DNA from: Viridibacillus sp050278625
GTDB taxonomy: Bacteria > Bacillota > Bacilli > Bacillales_A > Planococcaceae
Direction: 5' to 3'
DNA length: 64,000 nt
Assembly: GCF_050278625.1 (NCBI RefSeq)
Contig: NZ_JBNNTI010000021.1
Location: 1-64,000, forward strand
Shown: positions 33,471-42,780 of the stretch, piece after piece
Numbering within the stretch: position 1 is the first letter of the stretch
Layout: each line of letters opens with the position of its first letter
Notes under the pieces: generated by a model
The model's input: only the letters and a program-made list of their open reading frames with translations
What the model was told of the DNA's origin: nothing
Databases searched by the model: none
Program-made: the position numbers and the translations under genes

Positions 33471-35240
33471 TTATACATTTACTTCGAAATCGACGATTAC
33501 TTGTATGAAAGCTGCACCGTATTTCTCTAGTTTATTCGCTCCTACACCGTTCACATCTAAAAATTCATCTGCCGTTTTCGGACGTTTTGCACACATATCT
33601 TGCAACGATTTATCCGAGAAAATAACAAATGGAGGCACATTCGCTTCATCTGCCAATTGTTTTCTGATTTTACGTAGTTCTTCAAATAATGGATCGGTTT
33701 CAGCAATTTGTCGTGTGACAATAACACCTTTTCTTTGCACTTTAACTTTACCAAGTAAAACGTCTTTTCCTTTTTCAGAAACAAAAATCGTTGGCATGTT
33801 GCCTTGTTTCACTGACAATAAATCTTCCGCAATCATAAACTCGATGAAATTGGATACTTCTTTGACGGTCATATTTTTCATAATTCCATACGTGGAAAGC
33901 CTGTTCAAACCAAAGCTGATGACTTTTTGGTTTTGGGATCCGATTAACACTTGAGCTGTCATTGTTTTACCGAATTTTTGTCCCATACGGATGACACAGC
34001 TTAGTACTTTTTGAACATCCTCCGTCACATCGAAAATTTCTCGATCGTCTTTGCAGTTTGCACATTCCCCACATACTTCTGCATCTTCTTCACCAAAGTA
34101 TTTGACGATGTACTGTTGTAAACAATGCTCTGTATGGCAATAATCGGCCATCCCTTGCAATTTAGCGAGTTCACCTGGAATCCGTTCGCGGTCCTGCGCT
34201 TGGTCGATTAAAAAACGCTGTGTTTGTACGTCTTGTGAGGCATAAAGAACGACACACTCACTCGGCAACCCGTCACGCCCAGCTCTCCCCGCTTCCTGAT
34301 AATAACTTTCCATATTCTTAGGCAATTGATAATGAATAACATACCTTACATTGGATTTATCGATACCCATACCAAAGGCATTTGTTGCAACCATTACTTG
34401 TGCTTCATCTTTTAGGAAACGTGTTTGCTCCTGTTGACGGAAAGCTTCTGGTAAACCTGCATGGTATTTTGCCACGGAAATTCCTGCTTTCATCAACACA
34501 TCATATACATGGTCTACAGCTTTTCTTGTTGCAGCGTAAATGATCCCGACTTCATTTACGTTTTTCTTTACGAAATCTTTAATATAGCGGTCTTTGTCTT
34601 GTCCTAGAACTACTGAAAATGAAAGATTACTACGGGCAAAGCCAGTAATAACCGTGTTAGCATCAGTTATTTGTAAAATGCGGCAAATATCTTCCCTTAC
34701 TTCCGGTGTCGCAGTCGCTGTTAGTGCTAAAACAACGGGTTTCTCTTCAAAAATAGTCATTAAACGATTAATAGCACGATAGCTTGGACGGAAATCGTGT
34801 CCCCATTGTGAAATACAATGCGCTTCGTCTACAGCAATTAAAGGCACTTGTATATTCTTTAGCTCAGACAAAAACTGAGGCGATTCAAGTCGTTCAGGCG
34901 CAATATATAAAAGCTGATATCTTCCTTCATGTAAGTTTTCCATTGTTTCACGTAATTCACTTGCAGACAATGTACTATTAATAAATGCCGCAGAAATTCC
35001 TGCTTCAAGTAGCGTGTCTACTTGATCTTGCATAAGGGAAATAAGAGGTGAAACAACTATTGTCGTGCCTTCTAGTAACAGGGCTGGAATTTGGTAACAA
35101 ATTGACTTCCCTCCACCTGTTGGCATCACACATAAGCTCGATTTTCTTTCTAAAACATTCGCAACAATTTGTGCTTGTCCCTCGCGAAATTCGTCATAAC
35201 CAAAATACTTTTCTAGCAAATGCTGTGCTTCTTCGAACAT
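33471..35240 (-). CDS. recQ: ATP-dependent DNA helicase RecQ
   Basis: 589 aa. Helicase core with Walker A MPTGGGKSICYQ, DEAHCISQWGHDFRPSY (motif II and aromatic-rich loop), ALTATAT, and QEAGRAGRDG (motif VI). The RecQ-C zinc domain has CHTEHCLQQYIVKYFGE...CGECANC, and a C-terminal HRDC domain covers about the last 75 residues (LRKIRKQLADEANVPPFVIF). It unwinds DNA with 3'-5' polarity in recombination and fork repair. AAAGGGGTATGTAA precedes the ATG. Confidence 0.96.
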   Translation of the reverse strand: MFEEAQHLLEKYFGYDEFREGQAQIVANVLERKSSLCVMPTGGGKSICYQIPALLLEGTTIVVSPLISLMQDQVDTLLEAGISAAFINSTLSASELRETMENLHEGRYQLLYIAPERLESPQFLSELKNIQVPLIAVDEAHCISQWGHDFRPSYRAINRLMTIFEEKPVVLALTATATPEVREDICRILQITDANTVITGFARSNLSFSVVLGQDKDRYIKDFVKKNVNEVGIIYAATRKAVDHVYDVLMKAGISVAKYHAGLPEAFRQQEQTRFLKDEAQVMVATNAFGMGIDKSNVRYVIHYQLPKNMESYYQEAGRAGRDGLPSECVVLYASQDVQTQRFLIDQAQDRERIPGELAKLQGMADYCHTEHCLQQYIVKYFGEEDAEVCGECANCKDDREIFDVTEDVQKVLSCVIRMGQKFGKTMTAQVLIGSQNQKVISFGLNRLSTYGIMKNMTVKEVSNFIEFMIAEDLLSVKQGNMPTIFVSEKGKDVLLGKVKVQRKGVIVTRQIAETDPLFEELRKIRKQLADEANVPPFVIFSDKSLQDMCAKRPKTADEFLDVNGVGANKLEKYGAAFIQVIVDFEVNV

Positions 35241-35417
35241 TTACATACCCCTTTCAATACGTATATAAGTTCTTCTATTGTACCATTTATTAAATTGAAA
35301 GGCTTTTAGTCGTCCCTAACGAGATAAAGGAGAATAATGACTTATTAATTTTACAGATAAATGATATAATGCATGAAAAAAGATATATCAACTTCAATAT
35401 AAAGGAGTTTTGTTTCT

Positions 35418-36449
35418 ATGAAAAAATACTTATTGGCTTGTATTAGTTTTATTTTACTTTTTAGTTTAATTCCGTCCCTAACAAAAACAGCAACCGCAGT
35501 TACTATAGACAAAAATAAAACTTGTACGGTTGGGACAAAGAAAACAAAATACTTCGTAAACGTTCCTGTCACGACTTTATGGACATCCCCAAATCAAGTA
35601 CGTTCTATAGACAAGCTGATTTATGAGAAAAATCCGGATGTCAGCTTATGGAATCGCAGTTTAACGGTTAGCCAGAAGCTTGATACATTGGGTCGTATTG
35701 ATACACAAGCTCTTTATGGTCAAGAAGTGAAAGTAATAAAAAGACAGAAAAAATGGCTGAAAGTTGCTGTAACGGATCAATATTCTCCTAAAAGTAAACA
35801 AGGGTATATCGGTTGGGTCCCTGCTTCCCATATTATTTCAACGAAAAAGAATGCATCCAAATGCACTATCGTGATCGTAAAAGAAAAAGTGGCCAATCTT
35901 TATGCCTCAACAAAAAGTAAGCAAAAATCTATGCAAATTAGCTTCAATACAATTCTACCTGTCATAGGAGAAACAAATAAGTGGTATGTAATCCAAACAC
36001 CAGCAGGTACGAAACGTTATATCAAAAAAGCAATCGTACATAAATATCGTAATTATGCTAGCATACCAAAACCAACTGCTAAGGATCTCATCACGACCGG
36101 TAAAGAATTTCTCGGTCTTCCTTATTTATGGGGTGGCATTTCAGCATATGGTTTTGATTGTTCTGGATTCGTTTATAGTATTTACAAACAACATGGTATA
36201 TTAATTCCACGTGATTCATCAGTTCAAGCAGTGAATGGCAAGCCCGTTTCTTTAAAGAATTTAAAACCTGGTGATTTGTTATTTTTCGCCAATAATAATG
36301 GCAAAGGTAAAATCCATCATGTTGCTATGTATATTGGTAAAGGACAAATAATCCATTCACCTAACTATAATCGAAGTTTAGAAATTCGCTTATTACAAAC
36401 TCAGCCTTATCAAAATGAACTAGTGTCTGCACGTCGATATTTAAAATAA
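35418..36449 (+). CDS. secreted NlpC/P60 cell-wall endopeptidase
   Basis: 343 aa with a signal peptide (cleavage near ATA, about residue 26), two SH3b-like regions (about 45-135 and 145-215), and a C-terminal NlpC/P60 domain (about 225-343): YLWGGISAYGFDCSGFVYSIY with the catalytic Cys, RDSSVQ, GDLLFF and IHHVAMYIGKGQIIHSP with the catalytic His. It resembles YkfC-type gamma-D-Glu-diamino acid endopeptidases acting on peptidoglycan peptides. A TATAAT lies shortly upstream and AAAGGAG before the ATG. Divergent from recQ. Confidence 0.93.
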   Translation: MKKYLLACISFILLFSLIPSLTKTATAVTIDKNKTCTVGTKKTKYFVNVPVTTLWTSPNQVRSIDKLIYEKNPDVSLWNRSLTVSQKLDTLGRIDTQALYGQEVKVIKRQKKWLKVAVTDQYSPKSKQGYIGWVPASHIISTKKNASKCTIVIVKEKVANLYASTKSKQKSMQISFNTILPVIGETNKWYVIQTPAGTKRYIKKAIVHKYRNYASIPKPTAKDLITTGKEFLGLPYLWGGISAYGFDCSGFVYSIYKQHGILIPRDSSVQAVNGKPVSLKNLKPGDLLFFANNNGKGKIHHVAMYIGKGQIIHSPNYNRSLEIRLLQTQPYQNELVSARRYLK

Positions 36450-36507
36450 AATTAGCCTCTTCTGTTATACTAAAATAGTAAAGTACACACTATTTAGGAG
36501 AGTTACA

Positions 36508-37014
36508 ATGCGAGAAAAAAAGGCTAGAGGATTAAAGCGAAAAACAAATAGTATGATTAAACAAATTGAAGAAGAAATAATCAAATTTCCGACAGATTAT
36601 TATCGTGGTTATTGGCATTTGCATTTACCTGTTAGTGAGACATTCATTGACTCAAATAAAACTCCCTTTGGCATTAAACGACTTTGCATGCAGACTTTGA
36701 TTAATCAAGTTGAGTATTTAATCAGCATTAAACCTAAATCCGAGGAAACTTTACGGGTTGTTGCTGCTATCGATTGGCCACGATTATTTAGTTCTCAAAT
36801 AATTGTATTTAAAGGCGAGGAACATTACAAAGGATTCTTTGATAGGAATGACGAACAGCAAAAATGGACACTTCTATCCGATGAACGTGATTTACAAAGA
36901 GAAATGGGTTTGTCCGTTCCCTCAAATTTACAAATTACAGGATTTAATGAACAGATTTTCGATGAGGATTATTATCATGAAGGTGAAATTTGGTTTATTG
37001 GTGAATTAGACTAG
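36508..37014 (+). CDS. DUF3916 family protein
   Basis: 168 aa, soluble, with the pattern DYYRGYWHLHLPVSETFIDS..TPFGIKRLCMQTLINQ, then AAIDWPRLFSSQIIVF and the C-terminal EIWFIGEL, which I recall from DUF3916. Function unknown. It follows the NlpC/P60 gene by about 60 nt on the same strand with its own AGGAGAG site, and a terminator ends the unit. Confidence 0.65.
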   Translation: MREKKARGLKRKTNSMIKQIEEEIIKFPTDYYRGYWHLHLPVSETFIDSNKTPFGIKRLCMQTLINQVEYLISIKPKSEETLRVVAAIDWPRLFSSQIIVFKGEEHYKGFFDRNDEQQKWTLLSDERDLQREMGLSVPSNLQITGFNEQIFDEDYYHEGEIWFIGELD

Positions 37015-37105
37015 CATTGTAATAATAAAAATGACTAATAGCCACTACGTGAACAATCTGTACTGAATTCTCAAACATTTTCTTAAAAAACCTATAATTA
37101 ATTGA

Positions 37106-37149
37106 CACCCCTATTGTTCAGAATACTCAACAATTGGGGTGCCATTTTT
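37106..37149. terminator. intrinsic terminator between convergent genes
   Basis: A 13-bp stem CACCCC-t-ATTGTT/AACAAT-TGGGGTG followed by CCATTTTT. Confidence 0.85.
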
Positions 37150-37582
37150 ATGCATATTGATTTTTAATATAAAAGACCATTCCGATTACGATGATACAGA
37201 AGATAATAACACCCACTGTCATAATCGTCCCCATAGATGCACCGTACAATTTAAACGGTTCTGGAGGCGCCTCATTTGATGGATCACTTGCTAAAAAGTT
37301 CGCTACTGTCATCATATGCAAAAAGCGTTTTTCTGAAAAATTATTATGTAATTCAATTTGCTGATCTGCTAAATAGCTTTGATTCCATTTTGTTTCGTCC
37401 TCTATAAGAATTTTACCATCATGAGCCATCCAAACAGCTAACTGTTGATCATTGATTTTAGCGACAGCTTTTGCTAATTCACCGTCATTGTCTTGTGGAT
37501 GATTCATTAAATAAATGCGTAACTGATGTTGAATTTCCGCTACATCATTGCTTATAAGAATTGTTTCAAGTTGAGTAGGCAT
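37148..37582 (-). CDS. C-tail-anchored protein of unknown function
   Basis: 144 aa: a soluble helical N-terminal part (QHQLRIYLMNHPQDNDGELAKAV) and one membrane helix at about 119-140 (GTIMTVGVIIFCIIVIGMVFY) followed by KNQYA, i.e. tail-anchored topology. The ATG at 37582 is chosen because AAGGGGAT lies 6 nt upstream; a longer frame starts at 37603. No family recognised. Convergent with the DUF3916 gene. Confidence 0.6.
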   Translation of the reverse strand: MPTQLETILISNDVAEIQHQLRIYLMNHPQDNDGELAKAVAKINDQQLAVWMAHDGKILIEDETKWNQSYLADQQIELHNNFSEKRFLHMMTVANFLASDPSNEAPPEPFKLYGASMGTIMTVGVIIFCIIVIGMVFYIKNQYA

Positions 37583-37762
37583 TGTGCTATCCCCTTTTTC
37601 CAAATACTAAGCGCTTACATAATTGTAGTACAGATAGCTCTTTTTCTAAATAGGGTTCACTGAATAGCCTTATATATTCTTTTTGCTTTTAAACTAATCT
37701 TCTTACAATATACAAATTTGATATACTACATAAGAATGAAATGATTTAATGGAGGTATTACA

Positions 37763-38278
37763 TTGACTACAAAAGGTTATTTAGCAAATGGATTATTTGG
37801 ATTAGGCGACCGCTTAGTAAATGAAATGATAGCAAAAGCAGTACGCTATGCAGTGCCAGGTGTGGATTTATATGTACCACAAGAAAATATGGCTATTAAC
37901 GATAAGTCTTCATATGCTAATAGTTTAGCAATTGCTGGAGCTGATATTGAAGCTCTAAAAGCAAGTGATTTCTTAATTGCTGTCATTGATGGTGTTGAGA
38001 TTGACTCTGGTGTTGCGGCTGAAATTGGCGCATTTTCGATGCTAGGTCGCTCTATTTTTGCTCTATACTCTGATACGCGCCAGCAAGGTCGAGATAATGC
38101 AAGAAAAATCGATGCTTTAATTGCAGATGGTACGGAAAACCAATTTGCCTATCGTAATCTGTTTGTTATTGGTTTGATTAAACAAAACGGTATGATTGCT
38201 GCTTCAATTGAAGAATTGATAGAAGGAATGCGTGAGAGTGGTATAGCTGTAAAGGATGAAACAACTATAAATAGCTAA
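37763..38278 (+). CDS. nucleoside 2-deoxyribosyltransferase family protein
   Basis: 171 aa. Start motif GYLANGLFGLGDR, then YVPQEN, the active-site-type segment SDFLIAVIDGVEIDSGVAAEIGAFSMLGRSIFALYSD (D.D.G...E.G, with the nucleophile-type Glu) and YRNLFVIGLI near the end. Members transfer deoxyribose between bases or hydrolyse nucleotides. The start is TTG, 7 nt after GGAGG. Monocistronic by spacing. Confidence 0.88.
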   Translation: MTTKGYLANGLFGLGDRLVNEMIAKAVRYAVPGVDLYVPQENMAINDKSSYANSLAIAGADIEALKASDFLIAVIDGVEIDSGVAAEIGAFSMLGRSIFALYSDTRQQGRDNARKIDALIADGTENQFAYRNLFVIGLIKQNGMIAASIEELIEGMRESGIAVKDETTINS

Positions 38279-38387
38279 TAAGTCCGTGGTTAGAATACTA
38301 TCACATTACGAAAAAGAAAACTAATAAGGAATATCCCTCATCCTATTGAATATACATAGAAAGATTTTATTATGGAGGATGATTGAG

Positions 38388-38834
38388 GTGAATAATGTGA
38401 TAGATGGTATAAATTATTGGATTTATTATGTTCCAAAAGAATTTAAACGAATGTCTGAAGTAGATGTGTCTAAAAAATCTTCATCAACTAAATGGTCAAA
38501 AAAAGAGATACTAGGGCATCTGTGTGACTCAGCTATTATTAATATTGAACGATTCATTAAAATTCAGTATGAAAAACAGCCATTTGTCATTCCCACTTAT
38601 CATCAAGATAAATGGGTTGCTATCCAGAAGTATCAAGATACTCCTATCGAGGAAATTATAACTCTATTCTACGCTTTAAATAAGCAGATCATCACGATTA
38701 TCAACAATATCCCTGATGAAAAACGCTCCTATCTATGTGACATAGGAAATAATGAACTTAAAACATTAGAGTGGCTCATTCAAGATTATTACGAACATAT
38801 GGAACATCATCTTAAAAAACAAATTTTCAAGTAA
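38388..38834 (+). CDS. DinB-like (four-helix metal-binding) family protein
   Basis: About 148 aa with the DinB/YfiT pattern: an N-terminal helix, KWSKKEILGHLCDSAIINIERF (metal His), and a C-terminal TLEWLIQDYYEHMEHHLKKQ with His pairs. DinB-superfamily proteins are metal-dependent thiol-S-transferase-like enzymes or DNA-damage-inducible proteins. The GTG at 38388 is preferred because GGAGG is 9 nt upstream; an in-frame ATG at 38379 is too close to the site. Confidence 0.8.
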   Translation: MNNVIDGINYWIYYVPKEFKRMSEVDVSKKSSSTKWSKKEILGHLCDSAIINIERFIKIQYEKQPFVIPTYHQDKWVAIQKYQDTPIEEIITLFYALNKQIITIINNIPDEKRSYLCDIGNNELKTLEWLIQDYYEHMEHHLKKQIFK

Positions 38835-38858
38835 AATTAATAGTAAGTTATAGACATT

Positions 38859-38906
38859 AAAAAGGTGCTTCAAAAGCCAAATATCTGGCTATTGAAGCAC
38901 TTTTTA
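38859..38906 (+). terminator. intrinsic terminator
   Basis: Stem AAAAAGGTGCTTCAA / TTGAAGCACTTTTT with an inner AGCCA/TGGCT pair, after the DinB-like gene. Confidence 0.85.
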
Positions 38907-39227
38907 TGTTAAAGATAGATTGTGATTTTCTATTTTCAATCCTTGAGTCAAAATTCATTTCAAAAACTTCCCTGTCAAGTACTATTTAGTCATCTATTTA
39001 ACACTAGTTCTAATATCATTAATCACTTCAGTAAGCCTTTTATATGTATCTGAACGATTGGGTACGCAAATTTAGACATTACAACGTCTACATATGCACA
39101 CCTTTTAAAATAGCTGCACGAAAAGGATTCTAAGTAAACTACTGACATTTTTGAAGTATCATTTCTATGTATCAAGGGTTTGAAGCGTATTTTAGTTGGT
39201 TCAAATTAACCTATCTGAACCTCTCGA
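38907..39227. other. intergenic, no gene seen
   Basis: No supportable frame. Confidence 0.4.
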
Positions 39228-39254
39228 CGTCCCAGGAGGGATTCGAACCCCCGC
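39228..39254 (-). tRNA. tRNA 3'-end fragment (tRNA-Arg-like), possible attachment-site scar
   Basis: Minus strand GCGGGGGTTCGAATCCC then TCCTGGGACG is a T-arm plus 3' acceptor strand with discriminator G. The matching 5' acceptor GTCCCAG and D/anticodon arms are absent, as the adjacent DNA does not fold into a tRNA. The acceptor resembles Bacillales tRNA-Arg genes starting GTCCCAG. Such 3' fragments are left when elements integrate at tRNA genes. Confidence 0.65.
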
Positions 39255-39526
39255 CCCTTACCTATATGAGAAGTTGATACTTCGCTACTTGCTTAGGTGT
39301 GCGATCAACTACAAGTTTACCGCCATGACTTTACAGATTCAGACGGTCCTGTTAGAACAACAAGCTTGTATTTTGGAATCGAAAGTGACACATTCTTTAG
39401 ATTCTTTTCTCAAGTACCTTTCAAATAAATCCTCCTCAACATACTACAGCCTCTCGGTAATTGCAGAGACAATTTTATTTATTCGGAGGACTACATTTCA
39501 GAATGTAAATCGCACTATTTCTTTGA
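39255..39526. other. intergenic, no gene seen
   Basis: A plus-strand frame across 39196-39585 covers the tRNA fragment and the end of the MFS gene and is judged spurious. Confidence 0.5.
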
Positions 39527-41053
39527 TTAATTTTTTGCATCATCTTGGTTATCTGTTACAATTACTCGTGAATTCCCCATCATGAAAACAAAAACGACTG
39601 CAATGATAATTGGAATCAGTGCTAGAAGAAAAACATGTGTAACTGAGCTAGACATAGCATTTACGATGATGTCTAGAACTTCAGTAGGTATTTTTTCACG
39701 TACACTAGGTTCAAAAATCTGTCTTATATCACCAACATTAAACATTGCTGAATTGGCACTTTCACCCATACCTTTAAAACCTTCAGATAGTTTGCTAGTA
39801 AATACATTGTTTTGAATCGTACCAAAAATTGTAATCCCCATCGTCATTCCTAGCGTGCGTAGGAACGAGTTGGTTGAATTCGCAGTACCTCGATAACGAG
39901 CATCTAGATTATGCTGAGAAGCAGTCGGTAACAATGAGAATGAGAAGCCCATCCCAAAACCTACGAGAATCATATACAGCGTAAGAATAATTCGAGCCGT
40001 ATCGGGTGTAAGTGTACTAAGTAGGAACATACCTGCGAAATAAGAAATAACGGAAATAATCATTAAGTTACGGTAGCTTATTTTCGTTAAGAAAATACCA
40101 CCACATGCGCTTCCTGCAACGGAACCCAACATCATAGGCATGAGGATTAGACCCGCATTAGTTGCGGAAGCCCCGTATACAGCCTGCACATAAATAGGAA
40201 TATATACTGTTAAAATAATAAAGGTTCCACCATATAAGAAAGCCAAAATTTGCGAAGATGCAAATAGACGACGCTTAAATAAGAAGAACGGAAGTATTGG
40301 TTCTTCTGCTTTTAGCTCTACGAAAAAGAATACAATAAAGAAAACAGCGAAACTAACTAGCAATGAAATAATCGGTGCTGAGTTCCAATCATACTGTTTA
40401 CCGCCCAGTTCCAATGCAAACATAAGGCTGATTACTGCGAGCACCAGCGTTGCCGCTCCCCACCAGTCAATCTTTTGCTTCGTATGTACTAGAGATTCCT
40501 GGTAATTCTTCATAATTAATAAGAATGAAACGATACCAATTGGCAAGTTAATATAAAATACCCATTCCCAACCAATATTATCTGTAATATAGGCACCTAA
40601 AAGCGGTCCAACAACACTAGCAATACCGAATACCGCGCCCAAAAGACCAGTCATTTTCCCTCGTTTTTGGGGTGGGAATATGTCAAATACAATAGTAAAT
40701 GCGATTGGCATTAAAGCGCCGGCACCAATTCCCTGAATAGCTCTGTAAATACTAAGTTGCTCAATCGTTTGAGCAACTCCACAAAGTGCCGAACCAATTA
40801 CGAATACCGTTAATCCAAAAATAAAAAATCTCTTTCTGCCATACATATCGGATAATTTCCCAAAAATCGGCATACCTGCCATTGTTGTAACCATATAAGC
40901 GGACGTAACCCAGACAAATTTGTCCATCCCACCTAGTTGCGATACAATCGTTCCCATAGCAGTCGCTACTATTGTATTGTCAATTGCTGACATAAAAATC
41001 GCCAGTAATAGGCCGGTCACAACTAACTTTATATTGTTATTTGATGCTTCCAT
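39527..41053 (-). CDS. MFS drug exporter, DHA2 (EmrB/QacA) family
   Basis: 508 aa with 14 predicted membrane segments. Motifs: SAIDNTIVATAMGTI in helix 1, GKLSDMYGRKRFFIFG (motif A), AIQGIGAGALMPIAF, GAVFGIASVVGPLLGAYITD (antiporter motif C) and YINLPIGI. It should export drugs or lipophilic compounds by proton antiport. The divergent MarR gene at 41186 is the probable repressor. The start is ATG after AAAGGGGTTTATAG. Confidence 0.93.
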   Translation of the reverse strand: MEASNNNIKLVVTGLLLAIFMSAIDNTIVATAMGTIVSQLGGMDKFVWVTSAYMVTTMAGMPIFGKLSDMYGRKRFFIFGLTVFVIGSALCGVAQTIEQLSIYRAIQGIGAGALMPIAFTIVFDIFPPQKRGKMTGLLGAVFGIASVVGPLLGAYITDNIGWEWVFYINLPIGIVSFLLIMKNYQESLVHTKQKIDWWGAATLVLAVISLMFALELGGKQYDWNSAPIISLLVSFAVFFIVFFFVELKAEEPILPFFLFKRRLFASSQILAFLYGGTFIILTVYIPIYVQAVYGASATNAGLILMPMMLGSVAGSACGGIFLTKISYRNLMIISVISYFAGMFLLSTLTPDTARIILTLYMILVGFGMGFSFSLLPTASQHNLDARYRGTANSTNSFLRTLGMTMGITIFGTIQNNVFTSKLSEGFKGMGESANSAMFNVGDIRQIFEPSVREKIPTEVLDIIVNAMSSSVTHVFLLALIPIIIAVVFVFMMGNSRVIVTDNQDDAKN

Positions 41054-41134
41054 CTATAAACCCCTTTACAAATTATTAATGACTCCATTAGAATGAACTT
41101 GAATAATAACACACTCATCAAATATCTTGTTTAC

Positions 41135-41157
41135 CTAATATCTTGACCATCAAGGTA
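41135..41157. promoter_or_regulatory. candidate MarR operator in the divergent promoter
   Basis: An imperfect palindrome AATATCTTG-ACCA-TCAAGGTATT with an additional ATATCTTG half-site at about 41119, between the MFS pump and the MarR gene. Position and symmetry suit a MarR dimer acting on both genes. Confidence 0.55.
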
Positions 41158-41185
41158 TTAATTATTTTAAAAGGAGGGTTATTTT

Positions 41186-41689
41186 TTGTCAAGTCAGCAA
41201 AATGATCAAACCGCAAATCCGCAAGAACATTTCACCTCACTTATGCGTGGACTAGGCACCCGAACTTTATTACATCAACAAAATGTAGCTGCCTCTCTCG
41301 GGTTATATAATATGGATTTTAAATCTCTAGATATTCTACGCGAAACGGGTCCTATTACCGCTGGAGAACTATCAAAAAAAACCGGGCTTACTACTGGTAG
41401 CATTACCGCATTAGTAGACCGTCTTGAAAAAATCGGTTATGTTCGCAGACAAAATGATCCTAAAGATCGTCGCAGAGTCATTATTGTTCCAGAGTATGAA
41501 TCTAAAGAAGAAGTCCGTAATACGTATGAACCGCTTCATAAAGCAATGCTTGAACTCGCTTCTTCTTATACACCTGAGGAACTTGCTCTCATTTCACAAT
41601 TTATTGGAAAAGCAAGTACTGTCTTAGAAGAGCAAATTCAACATCTCAGCACTTCTACACGTAACAACTCTTCTAAAACAACACGCTAA
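41186..41689 (+). CDS. MarR-family transcriptional regulator
   Basis: 167 aa. Winged HTH at about residues 45-120: GPITAGELSKKTGLTTGSITALVDRLEKIGYV and wing RQNDPKDRRRVIIV. Flanking helices would form the dimer. MarR repressors release DNA upon binding phenolic or drug ligands; the divergent MFS exporter is the obvious target. The start is TTG after AAAAGGAGGG. Confidence 0.92.
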   Translation: MSSQQNDQTANPQEHFTSLMRGLGTRTLLHQQNVAASLGLYNMDFKSLDILRETGPITAGELSKKTGLTTGSITALVDRLEKIGYVRRQNDPKDRRRVIIVPEYESKEEVRNTYEPLHKAMLELASSYTPEELALISQFIGKASTVLEEQIQHLSTSTRNNSSKTTR

Positions 41690-41696
41690 AAACAAA

Positions 41697-41736
41697 AAGG
41701 ACGGTATCTTTTAAAGTCGAATAACTTAGAGGTACT
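41697..41736 (+). terminator. probable terminator after marR-like gene
   Basis: AAAAGGACGGTA pairs with TACTGTCCTTTT across a 20-odd-nt loop. Confidence 0.6.
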
Positions 41737-41752
41737 GTCCTTTTGTACATTC

Positions 41753-41950
41753 TTCATCTATTACGGAGAATTTGTTTCTATGCTTATCTCCATTTACTCC
41801 GTTACTTTTTTAGAAACAACTGGTCAATTTTTTTATGTATTTGCCATGTCATCATATGCTATCATCGCTGCTCCGATGATTTCCTCTTGGTTGCCAAAAC
41901 AAGATATCGTCATTACAGTTGTAATGAAAAAAGTACATCACCTCAAATAA
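41753..41950 (+). pseudogene. membrane transporter C-terminal fragment
   Basis: A startless frame reading YYGEFVSMLISIYSVTF...YVFAMSSYAIIAAPMISSWLPKQDI and ending KKVHHLK: two membrane helices and a C-terminus like those of DMT-type or similar transporters. Only the 3' end remains. Confidence 0.4.
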
Positions 41951-41966
41951 GTGATGTACTTTTTTA
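41927..41966. terminator. intrinsic terminator
   Basis: A perfect 15-bp stem AAAAAAGTACATCAC/GTGATGTACTTTTTT; serves convergent transcription with the lipoprotein gene. Confidence 0.88.
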
Positions 41967-41991
41967 GTTATCCCCTCATCAAAGCTTGATA

Positions 41992-42405
41992 TTACTTGGC
42001 AAAGGTTGGCAGTGTATCTTTTTCAAATACATCTAATAATTTGTTGTAATCTTCATCTTCAATCACATAATAAAGTGGTACTTTCGCTACATAATCAGAA
42101 TATAAAATACGCTTATTTTCCTCATCTAACCACATATTATAATTCACAACAATTAGATTCTGCGTTTTATTCTTAAATTGTATATATTGATAAGGTAGAC
42201 TATTCACTTCTTCATCGCTTAATTTTAAATTAGTTCCATTATTAAAAATATCCATCAGTTCTTTATACTTCGGTTCAGTATCAATTGATTTTTTTACAAC
42301 TACATTGCCTTTCTCTGTTACATTTCCTAACTCAATTACATTGTTTGATTCCATACAGCCACTTAGAACGAACAAAATACAAAACAACATGAGAAGTTTC
42401 TTCAT
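41992..42405 (-). CDS. lipoprotein of unknown function
   Basis: 137 aa starting MKKLLMLFCILFVLSGC; the lipobox L-S-G-C places the acylated Cys at about residue 17. The mature part is acidic and shows no recognised domain (NLIVVNYNMWLDEENKRILYSDYV). The ATG at 42405 is supported by AAAGGGGAT; a longer frame to 42465 lacks a signal peptide at its start. Monocistronic. Confidence 0.75.
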   Translation of the reverse strand: MKKLLMLFCILFVLSGCMESNNVIELGNVTEKGNVVVKKSIDTEPKYKELMDIFNNGTNLKLSDEEVNSLPYQYIQFKNKTQNLIVVNYNMWLDEENKRILYSDYVAKVPLYYVIEDEDYNKLLDVFEKDTLPTFAK

Positions 42406-42465
42406 TACTCTATCCCCTTTTAAAAGGTATGAAAAGTATTTCCGTAGTTGTATTATGATTCCCAA

Positions 42466-42780
42466 ATCCCCACAAAATATTACCTCTTTAATATCATTAT
42501 TTAACTATATAAGTTAAAATTTTCCCAAAAATCGGCAGAATTCAAAAGTGATTCTTATGATGAATAAATCAAAACGTAAAAAATCTATCATCAATATAAC
42601 TTCCCTATAAAGAAGCACCTTCCCATGGTATTCTACAATTATTAGACCTATTCGTTAATGGACTATACTAAATAATTTTACACATGGAAAAAATTTCATT
42701 ATAGTAACTTCTAAGTACTCCTTTTAGAAATTTGTACATGTTATATTAATTCTATAAACTTTAGAAAGAGTGAGCGTATT
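42466..42780. other. intergenic, no gene seen
   Basis: AT-rich spacer between divergent genes. Confidence 0.4.

Noticed and set aside
39196..39585. 129-codon plus-strand frame
   Set aside because: Covers a tRNA fragment and overlaps the 3' end of the MFS gene; its N-terminus is a translation of the tRNA T-arm.
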